Below are positions 9,060-19,754 of a DNA stretch of 64,000 nucleotides, piece by piece. The stretch comes from Endocalyx cinctus (Eukaryota; Ascomycota; Sordariomycetes; Amphisphaeriales; Apiosporaceae), in contig BCKC01000001.1 in assembly GCA_001600455.1 (NCBI GenBank), positions 5,668,441-5,732,440 on the forward strand, given 5' to 3'. Position 1 is the stretch's first letter. Every line of letters begins with the position of its first letter. Below the pieces are notes generated by a model. That model was given only the letters and a program-made list of their open reading frames with translations, did not search any database and had not been told where the DNA came from. A program made the translations under genes and the position numbers.

Positions 9060-11008
9060 ATGCATGTACGGGAAGTTAGTGCCGCGGCTGCCGTTGCTGC
9101 ATCAACTTTCGTGTATCCAAAGGACATTAATATCAATGACCCAGGTACGAGGTAGAAAAATCTATGATGTTATATACCTATAATTTTCTGATCGTTTTAT
9201 AGGTTCTATTCGTAGCGTGGCGAGCACGTTGGCTTATGGGACAATGTCACATTACACCGGGAACATCACTAATACCCCAGATGTTTGTTACTTCTGATAT
9301 GTGGCAAAACATAGGATATACTCGCTAATACTTTCATCACGTTCAGACCATAGGTGTTTTCCCTATGCCACATTGTAAGTTCAAAGAGTTATGACACCTG
9401 TTGACTAGCTACTATTCAACTGACTCGAGCCTACGAAGACTGGTGGCAGGCTGGTGCTTGTTGGGGCGCTATGCTAGACTACTCCCATTACACCGGTGAC
9501 TCAAGCTACGACCAGGTTATCACTCAGGCGTTGCTATCTCAAGTCGGGCCCAACCATGACCTCATGGTTCCACGATATCAAGGGTCAGAAGGCAACGACG
9601 ATCAGGTGTTTTGGTCCTTCGCGATATTGAGTGCGGCCGAACGTAATTTTCCCCAACCCGACATCAATATTCCTCCTTGGATTAATATCGCGATCAACGC
9701 ATGGAATTCTATGGTCGTAAGATGGGATATGTCAAGTTGTGGTGGCGGCCTTCCCTGGCAGATATTCGCGTCGAATTTCAACGGTTTGGATTATAAAAAC
9801 TCTGTCTCAAATGGCGGCTTTTTCCAACTCTCGGCACGTCTTGCTCGGGCTACTGGAAATTACACCTATTTTGAATGGGCAAACAAGATTTGGGATTGGT
9901 CGCAAAAAGTCGGCTTCGTTGACCAGGACTACAACGTGTTAGATGGTGCCAGTTCCAGACAAAACTGCGCGCCTGTAAACCCCCTGTCCTTTTCGTACTC
10001 GCAGGGGATTTATATGTATGGCGCGGCCGTACTATACGATTACACCAAAGGTGACCAGGTTTGGGCCGATCGCACCCGAGGCCTTTTGAGAGCAGCCAAG
10101 TCGTATTTCAGTCCTTACGACAACGCAACAAATGTCATGTATGAGCACGCATGCGAGGAGATCGATAAGTGTAATACCGACATGAAATCGTTCAAGGGAT
10201 ACCTCTCACATTTCATGTGGGCTACGACGCAGATGATGCCCTCGACGGTGGGCGATGTTCGGGCATTGCTCGATGTATCTGCCGTAGCGGCCGCCAAGGC
10301 ATGTTCAGGGGGGGTCACTGGAACCGTCTGTGGGCAGAAATGGTATGTCGGAGGGTATGATGGGAGTCCAGGTCTAGGTCAACAGATGACAGCATTGGAA
10401 ACAGTGCAAGGTCTTCTAGCTGGGGAGTCTAAGCCACCCCTCGCAGCAGGTCAGATCAACTCCGTTCCAGGAAATGGTGAGGATAAGAACACTAAAGCAA
10501 ATAATCCTCCTCCTCCTCCTCCACCGACTACAACAACCACAACCACAAGAGAAGGTACTATAGCCACAAAAGGAGGTATGATAAATTTCCTCTATTATTC
10601 AAGGTCGGTTAGAATAGGCATTCTTGCTAACATTTATTAGGTACGACAGTCCCCACATCTTCGATAACCAGTGGTACGCGTGCGACAACTACCGTGCCGG
10701 ATACCTCTAGTTCGAAAGGGGATCTATCAAGCAGTACAGAAGACATTATTACTACCACTAACCTGACAGACATTGCCACCACTTCTACCCCCTCAGCTAC
10801 TCCCTTATCAACCCCCTTAGCAAGTGTAACGACTAGGACGAGCACCCATCCACCAACCTTGACAGAGACAAACACGGCCGACCCTACCCATGCGACAGAC
10901 GCGCCCAAAGATGACGATGCAGATAACTCAGCCTTTTGTTATCAAGTGGATTGGATATTGATTGGAGGGACATATCTATCCCTTGTTTTTGTGAATATGG
11001 CGTTCTAG
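9060..11008 (+). CDS. GH76 mannan endo-1,6-alpha-mannosidase (Dcw1/Dfg5 type), probably cell-wall anchored
   Basis: Five exons were rebuilt: 9060-9144, 9203-9282, 9347-9374 (a 28-nt microexon), 9439-10575 and 10641-11008. Together they give 565 aa with all phases consistent. The joined N-terminal part reads ...NDPGSIRSVASTLAYGTM, then GVFPMPHYWWQAGACWGAML, which is the expected GH76 run. The catalytic Asp pair lies in GNDDQVFW (about Asp118-Asp119). A conserved tail GYDGSPGLGQQMTALETVQG ends the catalytic domain near residue 388. A Pro/Thr/Ser-rich stalk follows (PPPPPPP, Thr runs), ending in a hydrophobic segment (WILIGGTYLSLVFVNMAF) fitting a GPI signal or membrane anchor. The start residues (MHVREVSAAAAVAAS) make only a weak signal peptide, so an additional 5' exon is possible. 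In yeast the family acts on GPI-protein glycans during wall cross-linking; that role here is inferred. Confidence 0.88.
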
Positions 11009-11535
11009 ACAATTCTAGGTTATGAGGTTGGTGCGGTATTAATCGGTTTACATTATTGGGTAAATGTATATATTACAACTGGCAGTGACGAATTACGTAT
11101 TTTAATGAAAATTTTTAAAACGATTTATAACTTTTTTTATCATTTAATGAGATGAAAATGGGACATAATATAGGAAGTCGTTTCAGGAGATGGACGATGC
11201 ATAGAGTAAGAATGGAAAAGGGGGGGGGGGGGGGGGGGGTGCTATACAATATATGAATGTAATGGATATAATGTAGGATACGAGATATACATTATGGGTT
11301 TATCCAATTTATGCAGACAAAAGATATAGAAAAATAGAAGTGGATACACACCTTTGTTTGTATAGTGACTCAATAACTTTTCTTGTGAGGATTTAAAAAA
11401 ATAAAAAATAAATAGATGTGAACATGGTGGCGACACAGATTTGAATCGCATACCGACTAGACATACTTTGAGGAAACAAGAAGAAGAAAAACTTACGTCT
11501 TAATCTATAAAAATAAAATAAAGTTGAAATTAAAC
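11009..11535. other. Spacer with a G20 homopolymer
   Basis: The 527 bp between the GH76 gene and CNS1 hold the GH76 3' UTR and CNS1 promoter. A run of 20 G at 11220-11239 is the only distinct feature. No gene seen. Confidence 0.6.
11220..11239. repeat. Poly-G run (20 G)
   Basis: An uninterrupted G20 in an otherwise AT-rich spacer. The exact length is doubtful, since homopolymers are error-prone in assemblies. Confidence 0.9.
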
Positions 11536-12894
11536 ATGGTGCAACTCGAAGAAATCAGCGACGAAATGGCCGAGCGCCTCAAGCTAGCCCAATCGTCTAC
11601 GGATGAAAATGGATCAAAGTCGGAGTCGGAAGAAAAATCAGCAGCATCACCATCACCACCACCACCCGCTGCGCCATCATCTTCTGAGCCAGCGGCAACC
11701 GCCACCGGGGCCATTTTCCCGGAAGTCTCTCCTGGACGAGCCATGACGGAAAAGAAGACGGTGGACGAGGTCGTCGCAGACTTGAAGCGGACGCCTTTCT
11801 TTATGACGGAGCTGGAGGAGAACGACGAGACGGAGGCGTTCAAAGCGCTCGCGTACGAGGGAACTCCCTTGGAAAACGCGACCGATTTCAAGTATCGCGG
11901 GAACGAAGTCTTCAAGGCCAAGCGCTGGGTCGACGCCAAGGAGTTCTACACGAAAGGAGTATTGATCTTGGCGGCCGAAGAGCGGAAGAGGAAGCAGAGA
12001 CGGGGGCAGGAATTACCGCCCACTAGTATCGATAATATTCCTATCAGAAACGAGGCGGAAGAAAAAGACGACAAAGTCGAGGACACGGAAGAAGAGATAA
12101 AAAGCCAGAGGGAAATTCTCGAAGCGCTTTACGTGAACCGCGCGGCCTGCCACCTCGAGCTGAAAAACTACCGCAGCGCCTGGCTCGACGGCGCCGCGGC
12201 CCTGCGCCTCAACGACCGCAACGTCAAGGCGTACTACCGGTCGGCCAAGGCGTTCCTGGCGGTCGACCGGATCGAGGAAGCCGACGACGCGTGCGCGCGG
12301 GGGCTCGCGCTCGACGAAGGGAACAAGGCGCTGCGGGCCGTCGCGCGCGACCTCGTCAAGCGGGCGGAGGAGGTGGCCGCCCGGAAGAGGAAGGAGGAGG
12401 CGCGGATCGCGCTCGAGAAGAGGCGGGGCGTGCTCGTGAGGGCGGCCCTCAAGGCTCGCGGGATCCGCACGAGGAAGACGGAGCAGCCGCCGGAGATGGA
12501 GGACGCGCGACTGAGGCTCGCGCCGGACGAGGACGACCCGTCGAGCTCCCTCCAGTTCCCGACCGTGCTCCTGTACCCGGCCCACCTCGAGTCCGACTTC
12601 ATCAAGGCCTTCGACGAGACCTCGACCCTCGCCGATCACCTCGCTTACATCCTGCCCTTGCCGTGGGATCGCGAGGGCGAATATNCCCCCGCCGGCGTCG
12701 AGTGCTACGTCGAGACCGTCGCGGGCGGCCTCGTCAAGGTCGGGAAGAAGCTGTCGCTCCTAAAGATCTTGGCCTCAGGAAATGTCGAGGTCGTCGATGA
12801 GGTCATGAGATTTTTCGTCTTGCCGAAAGCTAAGGCTGCTGATTGGGTGGCTGAGTTTAAGGCTAAGAAGATGGCGGAGAAGGGGGGTGGTTGA
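11536..12894 (+). CDS. CNS1: Cns1/TTC4-family TPR co-chaperone of Hsp90/Hsp70
   Basis: A single exon of 452 aa from the ATG at 11536, in the AAACATGG context; the frame is open slightly upstream but without an ATG. The N-terminal 60 residues are Ser/Ala/Pro-rich. TPR units run from ATDFKYRGNEVFKAKRW (about residue 115) through LYVNRAACHLELKNYRSAW and KAYYRSAKAFLAVDRIEEAD (about 197-265). A charged helical segment rich in Arg/Lys/Glu comes next. The C-terminal 'wheel' domain follows (LPLPWDREGEY, VECYVETVAGGLVKVGKKL, MRFFVLPKAKAADWVAEFK). This order matches yeast Cns1 and human TTC4, which hand clients between Hsp70 and Hsp90. Codon NCC at 12685-12687 contains the only N in the window, leaving one residue undefined (Ser, Thr, Pro or Ala). 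The coding GC is very high from about 12120 to 12680. Confidence 0.92.
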   Translation: MVQLEEISDEMAERLKLAQSSTDENGSKSESEEKSAASPSPPPPAAPSSSEPAATATGAIFPEVSPGRAMTEKKTVDEVVADLKRTPFFMTELEENDETEAFKALAYEGTPLENATDFKYRGNEVFKAKRWVDAKEFYTKGVLILAAEERKRKQRRGQELPPTSIDNIPIRNEAEEKDDKVEDTEEEIKSQREILEALYVNRAACHLELKNYRSAWLDGAAALRLNDRNVKAYYRSAKAFLAVDRIEEADDACARGLALDEGNKALRAVARDLVKRAEEVAARKRKEEARIALEKRRGVLVRAALKARGIRTRKTEQPPEMEDARLRLAPDEDDPSSSLQFPTVLLYPAHLESDFIKAFDETSTLADHLAYILPLPWDREGEYXPAGVECYVETVAGGLVKVGKKLSLLKILASGNVEVVDEVMRFFVLPKAKAADWVAEFKAKKMAEKGGG

Positions 12895-13382
12895 AAAAAA
12901 TAGGGAAAGGAGGGGAAAAAAAAAAGGCGAAAAGAAAATAGGAGAAAGGAGTGTTTATCATAGAGTAAATAGAGATTAAGAAATAAAGAAAAATATCATG
13001 CGAACCTCTGGTATTCGTGAATTTTTGCCTCGTAAATTTCGTCAACCAGTTCTTTCATCAAGCTTCAAGAGAAGGGGTCAGCTTCTGACATCGAATTCTT
13101 TCAATGTCTGGGGATTCGAACTTGTACAAGAAATATGTTTTTTTTTAAGTCATTTTATTACAAATGTTCTAAGTAAATCACATTGATAGTCCTCTCAATC
13201 ATTTCCATACTCATTCATATCCCATATCAATCATGTCTTACCCATGCCCCTATTCCTCTCATAAGTTCAAAACATACACACCTCAAATAACAAAAATCAA
13301 AAATACAGCTTCTATCTACCAAGAACAAATTCCAAAAAATCAATGGCGCCAAAAGACAAAAAAAAACACAATAAATGATAAA
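12895..13382. other. Convergent spacer between CNS1 and the APSES gene
   Basis: 488 bp of A-rich DNA forming the two 3' UTRs. No gene seen. Confidence 0.6.
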
Positions 13383-15592
13383 TTACATTGAATTAGATCT
13401 AAGCCTCTTAATCCTAGGAAGGGTGCCATCTCTCGGGGACGCCGTCCTGGACGCCGTCGTCGTCGTTGCCTTTACCGCAGCCGCCGCCGCCGCAACATGA
13501 TCTTTCTTCGCCGCTTTTTCTTTCCCCGCCCCTCCTAGGGAAGAATCCCTCACGCTGAGGTTCATCAGAAGCATGGCGGCGTTCTTATCGGCACCGTTCG
13601 TTTCTCGCATGGGGCTCGCGTTCGCGATCGCGTTCACGTTGGAAACTCTCGCCGACGTCGTATGACTCTTACTTCGGCTTCGGTCGTACCCGGCTCTGCG
13701 TTCGCTTTCTCCCTCTCTTCCTCCTCCTCCTCCTCTTCTTCCTACTTCGTCTTTTTCTTCTTCTTCTTCTATGTGCTCGGCCGATCTCTTGGTTCGCCAG
13801 GTTGGCTGTGGCTCCGGCTGTGGTGGTTGCGGTTGAGATTCCGATTGCGCGTAAGCGTGGGTTCGAGACGGAGGAAGGGGAGCGTGGTTATTATGTTGCT
13901 GATATTGGTATTGCTGCTGATGAGAAGGGTGATGATGATTATGGTGGCTGTTTTTATGGATTTGCGGAAGAGGATCCGATCGCGGAGGAGCCGTGTACGA
14001 TGGCGGCGTCAGGTGCGCGGTGGTGGTAAACCGCGGCACGGCGCTGAGCCAGGGGTTCGGCGAGGGCGCCGCGTCGTACCGCGGGAGCACGTTAACGGGC
14101 GTCCAGCCGCTCGCGTGATTACCGCTGCCCGTCGGACGTAAGGATGTTATGGGAGCGGGAACGGCCGCCGACGGGTGAAGATAGCGGTCACGGATCCCAC
14201 CGTTGGCGTTATTACCGTCCGGGTGGCTGCGGGCGCCTGGTATGGGCGAATTATCCACGTCGGTCTCGGTCGTGTAGGGGCTTTCGTAACTCCCGCCCGT
14301 GAGGTACGGCCTCCGAGCTCGATAAGTAGGTCTCTGGCTGGCGTATTGATGGTGGTGATTATGGTGATGATGGCTATGACGCGAATAATGATGATGTTTA
14401 TTAGCGCCGCCGTCGCCGTCGTAGGCGCTCTGCTGCTGAAAGAACCGCCTGTCTCGCTTTGCGTTCGCGCTACCGTTACCGCCGGGCGGGGCCGACGTGA
14501 TCGTGTTGTTGTTGTACTGCCGACGGAACTGGTCCGCGTCTCGGGTCGACTGGGCCACGATGGCCGGGTCGATGATCATCCGACTATACTCGGGAGCCTC
14601 GCACGGCGTGCAGAGCGAAGGGAAGTCGGGCCCGAATATGGGGATTAAGGCTCCTGCGATGTTATGACAAAACGTCGAGCAAACTGCTTTTGCGCAGTGA
14701 TATGGCATCCAGTAACCTTTTGTTTGGTTCGTTTTTTTGTTTTTTTTTGTCATCGTTTATGTTAGTCACATAGTTGATAATGATTTTAGCAGGGAAACAT
14801 GGCGGGCGAATATTCCGAAAAGAGTAAAACACAGTTATTGATACAATGACTCAACTAACCTTGCGCCATTATGGAACCCCCGGTAATGCTGTGAGTGATC
14901 TCTTTAAGCCCGGGATTCGCGTTTAGCATTTTCGCTGGTGTCGTCTAATGCAATCCCGTCTTCAGTTCGTATTCGACTACGATGGTTGTACTTTGATCAA
15001 AAGGTTAAAACAAAAGAAAAAAAAGTTCTTACTTTAGGATACTTGCAACATTTGAAGAAAGGAGTCATTCGAACGAGGCCGACATTATAGTCCCACATTA
15101 CTACGTACTCGGTCTCGTCTCCGGGTACTTTGAACCCATATTGAAAGACTGAGGTAAAAATCAGTTGATTAGTCGACGCCTAAGTTTTCGGCGAGAGCCA
15201 CATAAAAGAGAGTAATTAATGTCATATTAACCTTCGAAGCTTTCTCGACCTGTCTTTTCATAAAAGTCCTTCTTTCCGCTATTATACGGTATATGACGCG
15301 AATGTTCTCGTATGTTACCAATAGGACGGATCTTGAATTTCTGAACGAGGCGAAGCGAAGCCTCGTCTAGCCTCTCGAACGGATAGAAATTGATGACACC
15401 TTTGGGCTTGGCCTTGGTGAAGACCGGTACATCTTTAGGCATCTTGCTGTTCTTCTGTATTAGGGGTCGATCCAGGAAGGCCGAGTCATCTGCGAAGGAA
15501 GTCGTTGGCGATGACGAGGCTGGGCTAGGCGGGAGTCGGGTGGTCGGGGGACCTGGAGGGGCAGGATTAAGAAGTGAGGATAGGGACAACAT
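13383..15592 (-). CDS. APSES/KilA-N-type DNA-binding regulator (Xbp1-like)
   Basis: Four exons on the minus strand: 15592-15232, 15148-15033, 14944-14860 and 14716-13383. They encode 631 aa with consistent phases. The protein opens [16 protein letters not shown], the usual start of this fungal group. The DNA-binding region (about residues 50-205) is assembled from all four exons: [40 protein letters not shown], then the exon-2 part [10 protein letters not shown] and [20 protein letters not shown], exon 3 [16 protein letters not shown], and [17 protein letters not shown] leading into IFGPDFPSL. The rest is disordered: His/Asn-rich, Pro/Gln-rich, acidic ([10 protein letters not shown]), polyGly, and a conserved-looking [10 protein letters not shown] motif before a basic tail. 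Relatives regulate stress, cell-cycle exit or development; the exact target here is unknown. It lies far (4.2 kb) from divergent TOP2. Confidence 0.9.
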
Positions 15593-18500
15593 TTTGGAGG
15601 GCGGTGAAGGGTTGTGGGGTGAGGGGGATGAATGTCTCGAAATCAGATGAGATTTTGCTGCAGGTCCAGGTTGATTATAGTAGTTTAAGGTACGGCAGAA
15701 CCGGGGGAGAAAATGGGAAGAAGGAGAAGAAATGGACTCAAGACAACGCTTGCATGACTACTTCGGATAAGAAAGTTGAATGAGAGAGAGAGAAGGGGGG
15801 AAACTGAAGCTCTTTTGAATATGGCAAACAGGTAAGTTACTGAAGCACACAAATTCCCCAAGATTTAGAGACCGATGGGTTGTTGGCACAAGGTGACCGA
15901 GATTGCTTTCTTTCTTGACTGTGCCCAGTCATGCAGCTATCTGCATACGACTGAGCGGTGTCCGGCTCTGCCTTGTTGACCGATATATTCGGTGCAGAAT
16001 CCTTTGTCGAATATGTCTTGGAATCGACCTGTGAGAGAAGAGGAGCGCGTTTGTGTGCGCCCACCGCTCTTTGGGAATATCGAGTTCAAAGCCACGATGT
16101 GATAGATGATGGAGGAGCTTAGGTTTTGGGAGACAGAAAGAGAGAGGTAGAGAAGCAAGGCGAGCTACCGACTACGACCGTAGGCTATCAATCTAAGACT
16201 AAGACAGTCGCAGCTGACTTGAAAGAATAGTAATAATAAAATCAGGTATGGGACAGCGAAGCGAACATCTAATGTAAGTGTTTCTAAATGAATACATCTA
16301 GCCGTCGAAGAGAAATATATATATAATTATACGTGGATAGATTTTCGAGACTTCGTGTAGTTGTCGACGAGATGAGCTGAAGCAAATCCAGGCTTGTCAA
16401 GCTAATCTGCGGAAGCCAGGATATCATCGAGTTTAGAAGGTTTCATTGGATTTCATCCATCCAGCGCTGGCCCGAAAGGGGCGATCACAGGCGACTGCAT
16501 GACGCAGATAGTATGGTCGCTGAAGACAACAAATGAGTTTGGTACGGCAGATACCTCCTGGTGGAGAGCTCAAACAGGGACCAGGCATGTCTAAAGTGCG
16601 TAGGTGAGTTTTGACAGAAAGCAACATATCGGGAAGCCGCAGATAGTGCCGTCCAAGTTCAATGCTAGGCCCAGTATCTGAGGACAGCTGAACAAAGAAA
16701 CAGCTGTGGTAAACATATTAGATCCCGGACAAAGATTGCTTGACTCGACACACGTGTACCCATGTACCCCCAGACTTAAAGGGGGGGGGGGGGGGGAGGA
16801 GAATTGTCTAAGGTGAAGGCCCCTAAGTGTTTTGCTGTTAGAGCTCCCCAGGTCGGTCACTATTCACTGAGAGGATTGAGAACGGGCAACCAAAACTTGG
16901 GCTTGACCGCTAAATACAAGGTGATACTTTTTTTTTTGGTGGAGAGTTTCTGTACTTAACCGAGAAAACAAGAAAACACTGGCAAGAAATGAATACGCTA
17001 TTCTCCTACGTGAAAAGTGCCTTTGAAGGCATTCTTCCAGAAAGCCTCAGTATAAAGTAATAGGCCTTTCGACAGATAAATATGGTTAATGAATGGATTG
17101 GAAGAATCATTGTGTTCGCCTATGTTTTCTTCACATCATAGGTGTACAAGCACAAATCATGTCTTGGAGTCACAAGACGGAGTCTAAACCAACTTTGAAT
17201 GATTAATATTGGTATACGTAGCAGTCCAAGAATTTCAATGTTAGCCTGAAAACATGTTTGGAATGAGTTCCATCGACTGATACCGGATCACTCATGTCCG
17301 ACGTGAAGTTCTATGAAATGTTTGATTTGACAATTCTAATAGAGAAATAATAGTCGAGTGAAGAGTAATGGTGTGAGGGGTGGTGGCTTAAGTCTGTCAC
17401 ATTAGAAATCTGACAATACTTGAGAGAAAATCGGTGTTGTAGCTGCCTAGTAGATATTCAGGTAGCTAGCTAGCGATCGATGTTACAACAATTAACAGAA
17501 GGCCCCAGGGTAGACTTCTAACCTTGAGACCTAGGTAGGGTCCAGCACGCTGAATAAACAGGTTAATCTCGAGTCACCGACCCCCTGAACCTGTCTCTCA
17601 GCATGTAATGGCGCTCAAGGTGCTATCTTCTGCGGCTGTCCGTATGTAACGGAAAATGTCAACTCTGGGCAAATGATTTATTTTATGGCGAAAGAATATA
17701 CCTACAAACGCATAGGTTAAGTGGAGAGCTTGCCACATTGGTTGGATGGAGTGAAGTACAGAAAAGAAAAAGAATGGTGCGTGTTGCACATAAGTGAAAT
17801 AGACTTGAAATTCAAGCTTATTATGCCGTGTATTGGCGTTGTACCCTGTCCTCGTAAGTAGGGAGATATGTCGTCTGTCTACCTAGATGTCTAACCCTGT
17901 TGGCTGGTATAAATCCCCACCGGTTCTAAGGAAAACGGGACGACAGCCAGGTCATCCCGGTCGTAATAAAAGTTATGTGTGATAACTACGGAAGCGTATC
18001 CGTCGGTAACAGAGGCAGATTACATCGACTAAAAATGACTAGTTTTGAAAAAGACGAGTTTTAATACTTTTTCCTTTTTCCTTATTCCTTATTCCTTAAA
18101 TGGTGTCGACGGACAGTCTGAGGCTTAATCGGTCTACTTTTGGCATGGAAGTTTCAGATGATTGTAAAGTGGCCTTCGTGGCACAGCATAGCTTGACAGG
18201 AGGATTTTCAGACTTGATCACTCCTTGGGAAAAACAATCTTAGGTAAAGGACGGGTTGGTGCAGTCGACATCGGAAAATTTTCTGGCTTATCTTCTCGTT
18301 CATCAGGATGCCCTGGTAATACTGGTGACACGGTACCATGAGCAGCGGAGAATAATACACCAATGAGCTGAAGAGAGGCTATTTTTTCTGAGCAGACATG
18401 CCATGTGCTCTTGTATGACGAGAGAAGTGGTGAAATAACCTTGAGCGAGTAGCGTCAATTCGAAGGCCAGAAGAGGTTGCAACTGCATATTAACAGCCCG

Positions 18501-19754
18501 GTACGGTCGTTAAACGTTCATCCAACTACTTGAGTAGGCACGCTGCCGGAAGGGTTTTTCCCGCGAGGCTCGCTCAAGGGCTCGGCAATAAAATGAGTTA
18601 TATAGGTAGATACCTGAAGTATTCATACTTGTATACTGAGTAGGTACGTACTTAGGTACTTAGTACCTGCCTGCCTACATAAGGTAGTATCATGGATGTA
18701 TTGATTCAACCTGATTTAGTAAACTACTACGGACTTGTAAATGAACCTGGTAAAATTGAAAGTTCTATGAAACCTTTAAATATAGAATAGACGGAATAAA
18801 AGATGAATAAACATATCGTTTCACAACATGATCATCTTAATTATCTTTAATTGAAGCGAGTGAGATGTGTTCCTGCATAAGTAGTATAGATATACTAGAT
18901 GATGGCTTGCAGATTTGAAGACAGTAGAGATGAGTGAGAGCTACTGACATATTGTCTGCACGTACAGAGTATGTACATATCGAATACTTATAGGGTAGAT
19001 TATATGAGTATATAGATATAAGGGATAAATGTATGTAAGTATAATTATGTAAATATGAGATATACAATGGCAAGGATTTTCAAATTTTTACTCCACTTAC
19101 AACAATACTTAATAGGTAATCGCTACTCGATAGGCAATATCGATAGTGCTATCAGTAATATGTAAATGTGGCGGTGCTTGTACTGTATTGTGCCCGCAAG
19201 TATCTCAAGCTTCAAGGTCGGCCAATTAGTCGGAGTTTAGCCACATAGTACTTAGTCAGTACTCGAAAGGTACTACCTAGGTACTCCGTACGCACGTAAA
19301 GTTCTAATTGTGGCTAGTACCTGATATTTTAATTCCCCCCACCATAACAAACGACAAACGCGCTAGTTGGTCTGTTCTGTGAATAATTTTGGTGTGTGCT
19401 GGCAGGCTCCTGCACCAAACGCGACCGCTTTGAATTATTTGTTTATAGCAACCACCATATCAACATCACCCTTTACCATCACCACCACTTTCCTTTTCCA
19501 GTTTTTTATTCCCTCCCCCTCTCTTCTTTTCTATGAGGATTTTCAAGGACTAAACACAATATACGAATTGTTTTCGATAACACATTCGTTGTCAATAACG
19601 TCCCTCAATTCCTGCACACTCATTATATCAAGTCTCGTTTTTGAATCTTTTAGTTCATGAACAATTCTACGCATTTGTGTTGTCAATTCGCGTTCTCATC
19701 ATATTCCAAGATCTTTGCATCTCGGGTATCTAGTCTTCATCTAAAATCGCCACC
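15593..19754. other. 4.2 kb spacer between the APSES regulator and TOP2
   Basis: The longest stretch here without a convincing gene. Open frames are short (under 100 codons) and unrelated to each other. Visible structure: a G16 run at 16781-16796, dense TACCT/AGGTA tracts around 18595-18690 and 19240-19320 (including a TACTCCGTA at 19282-19290), and pyrimidine-rich DNA next to TOP2 (19430-19750). A long leader or promoter for the APSES gene, a noncoding RNA, or decayed sequence are all possible. Nothing decides between them. Confidence 0.4.

Noticed and set aside
16433..16860. Short Cys-containing minus-strand frames considered as a hydrophobin or small secreted effector
   Set aside because: The eight-Cys spacing is not met, there is no signal peptide, and no splice model joins the two frames sensibly.
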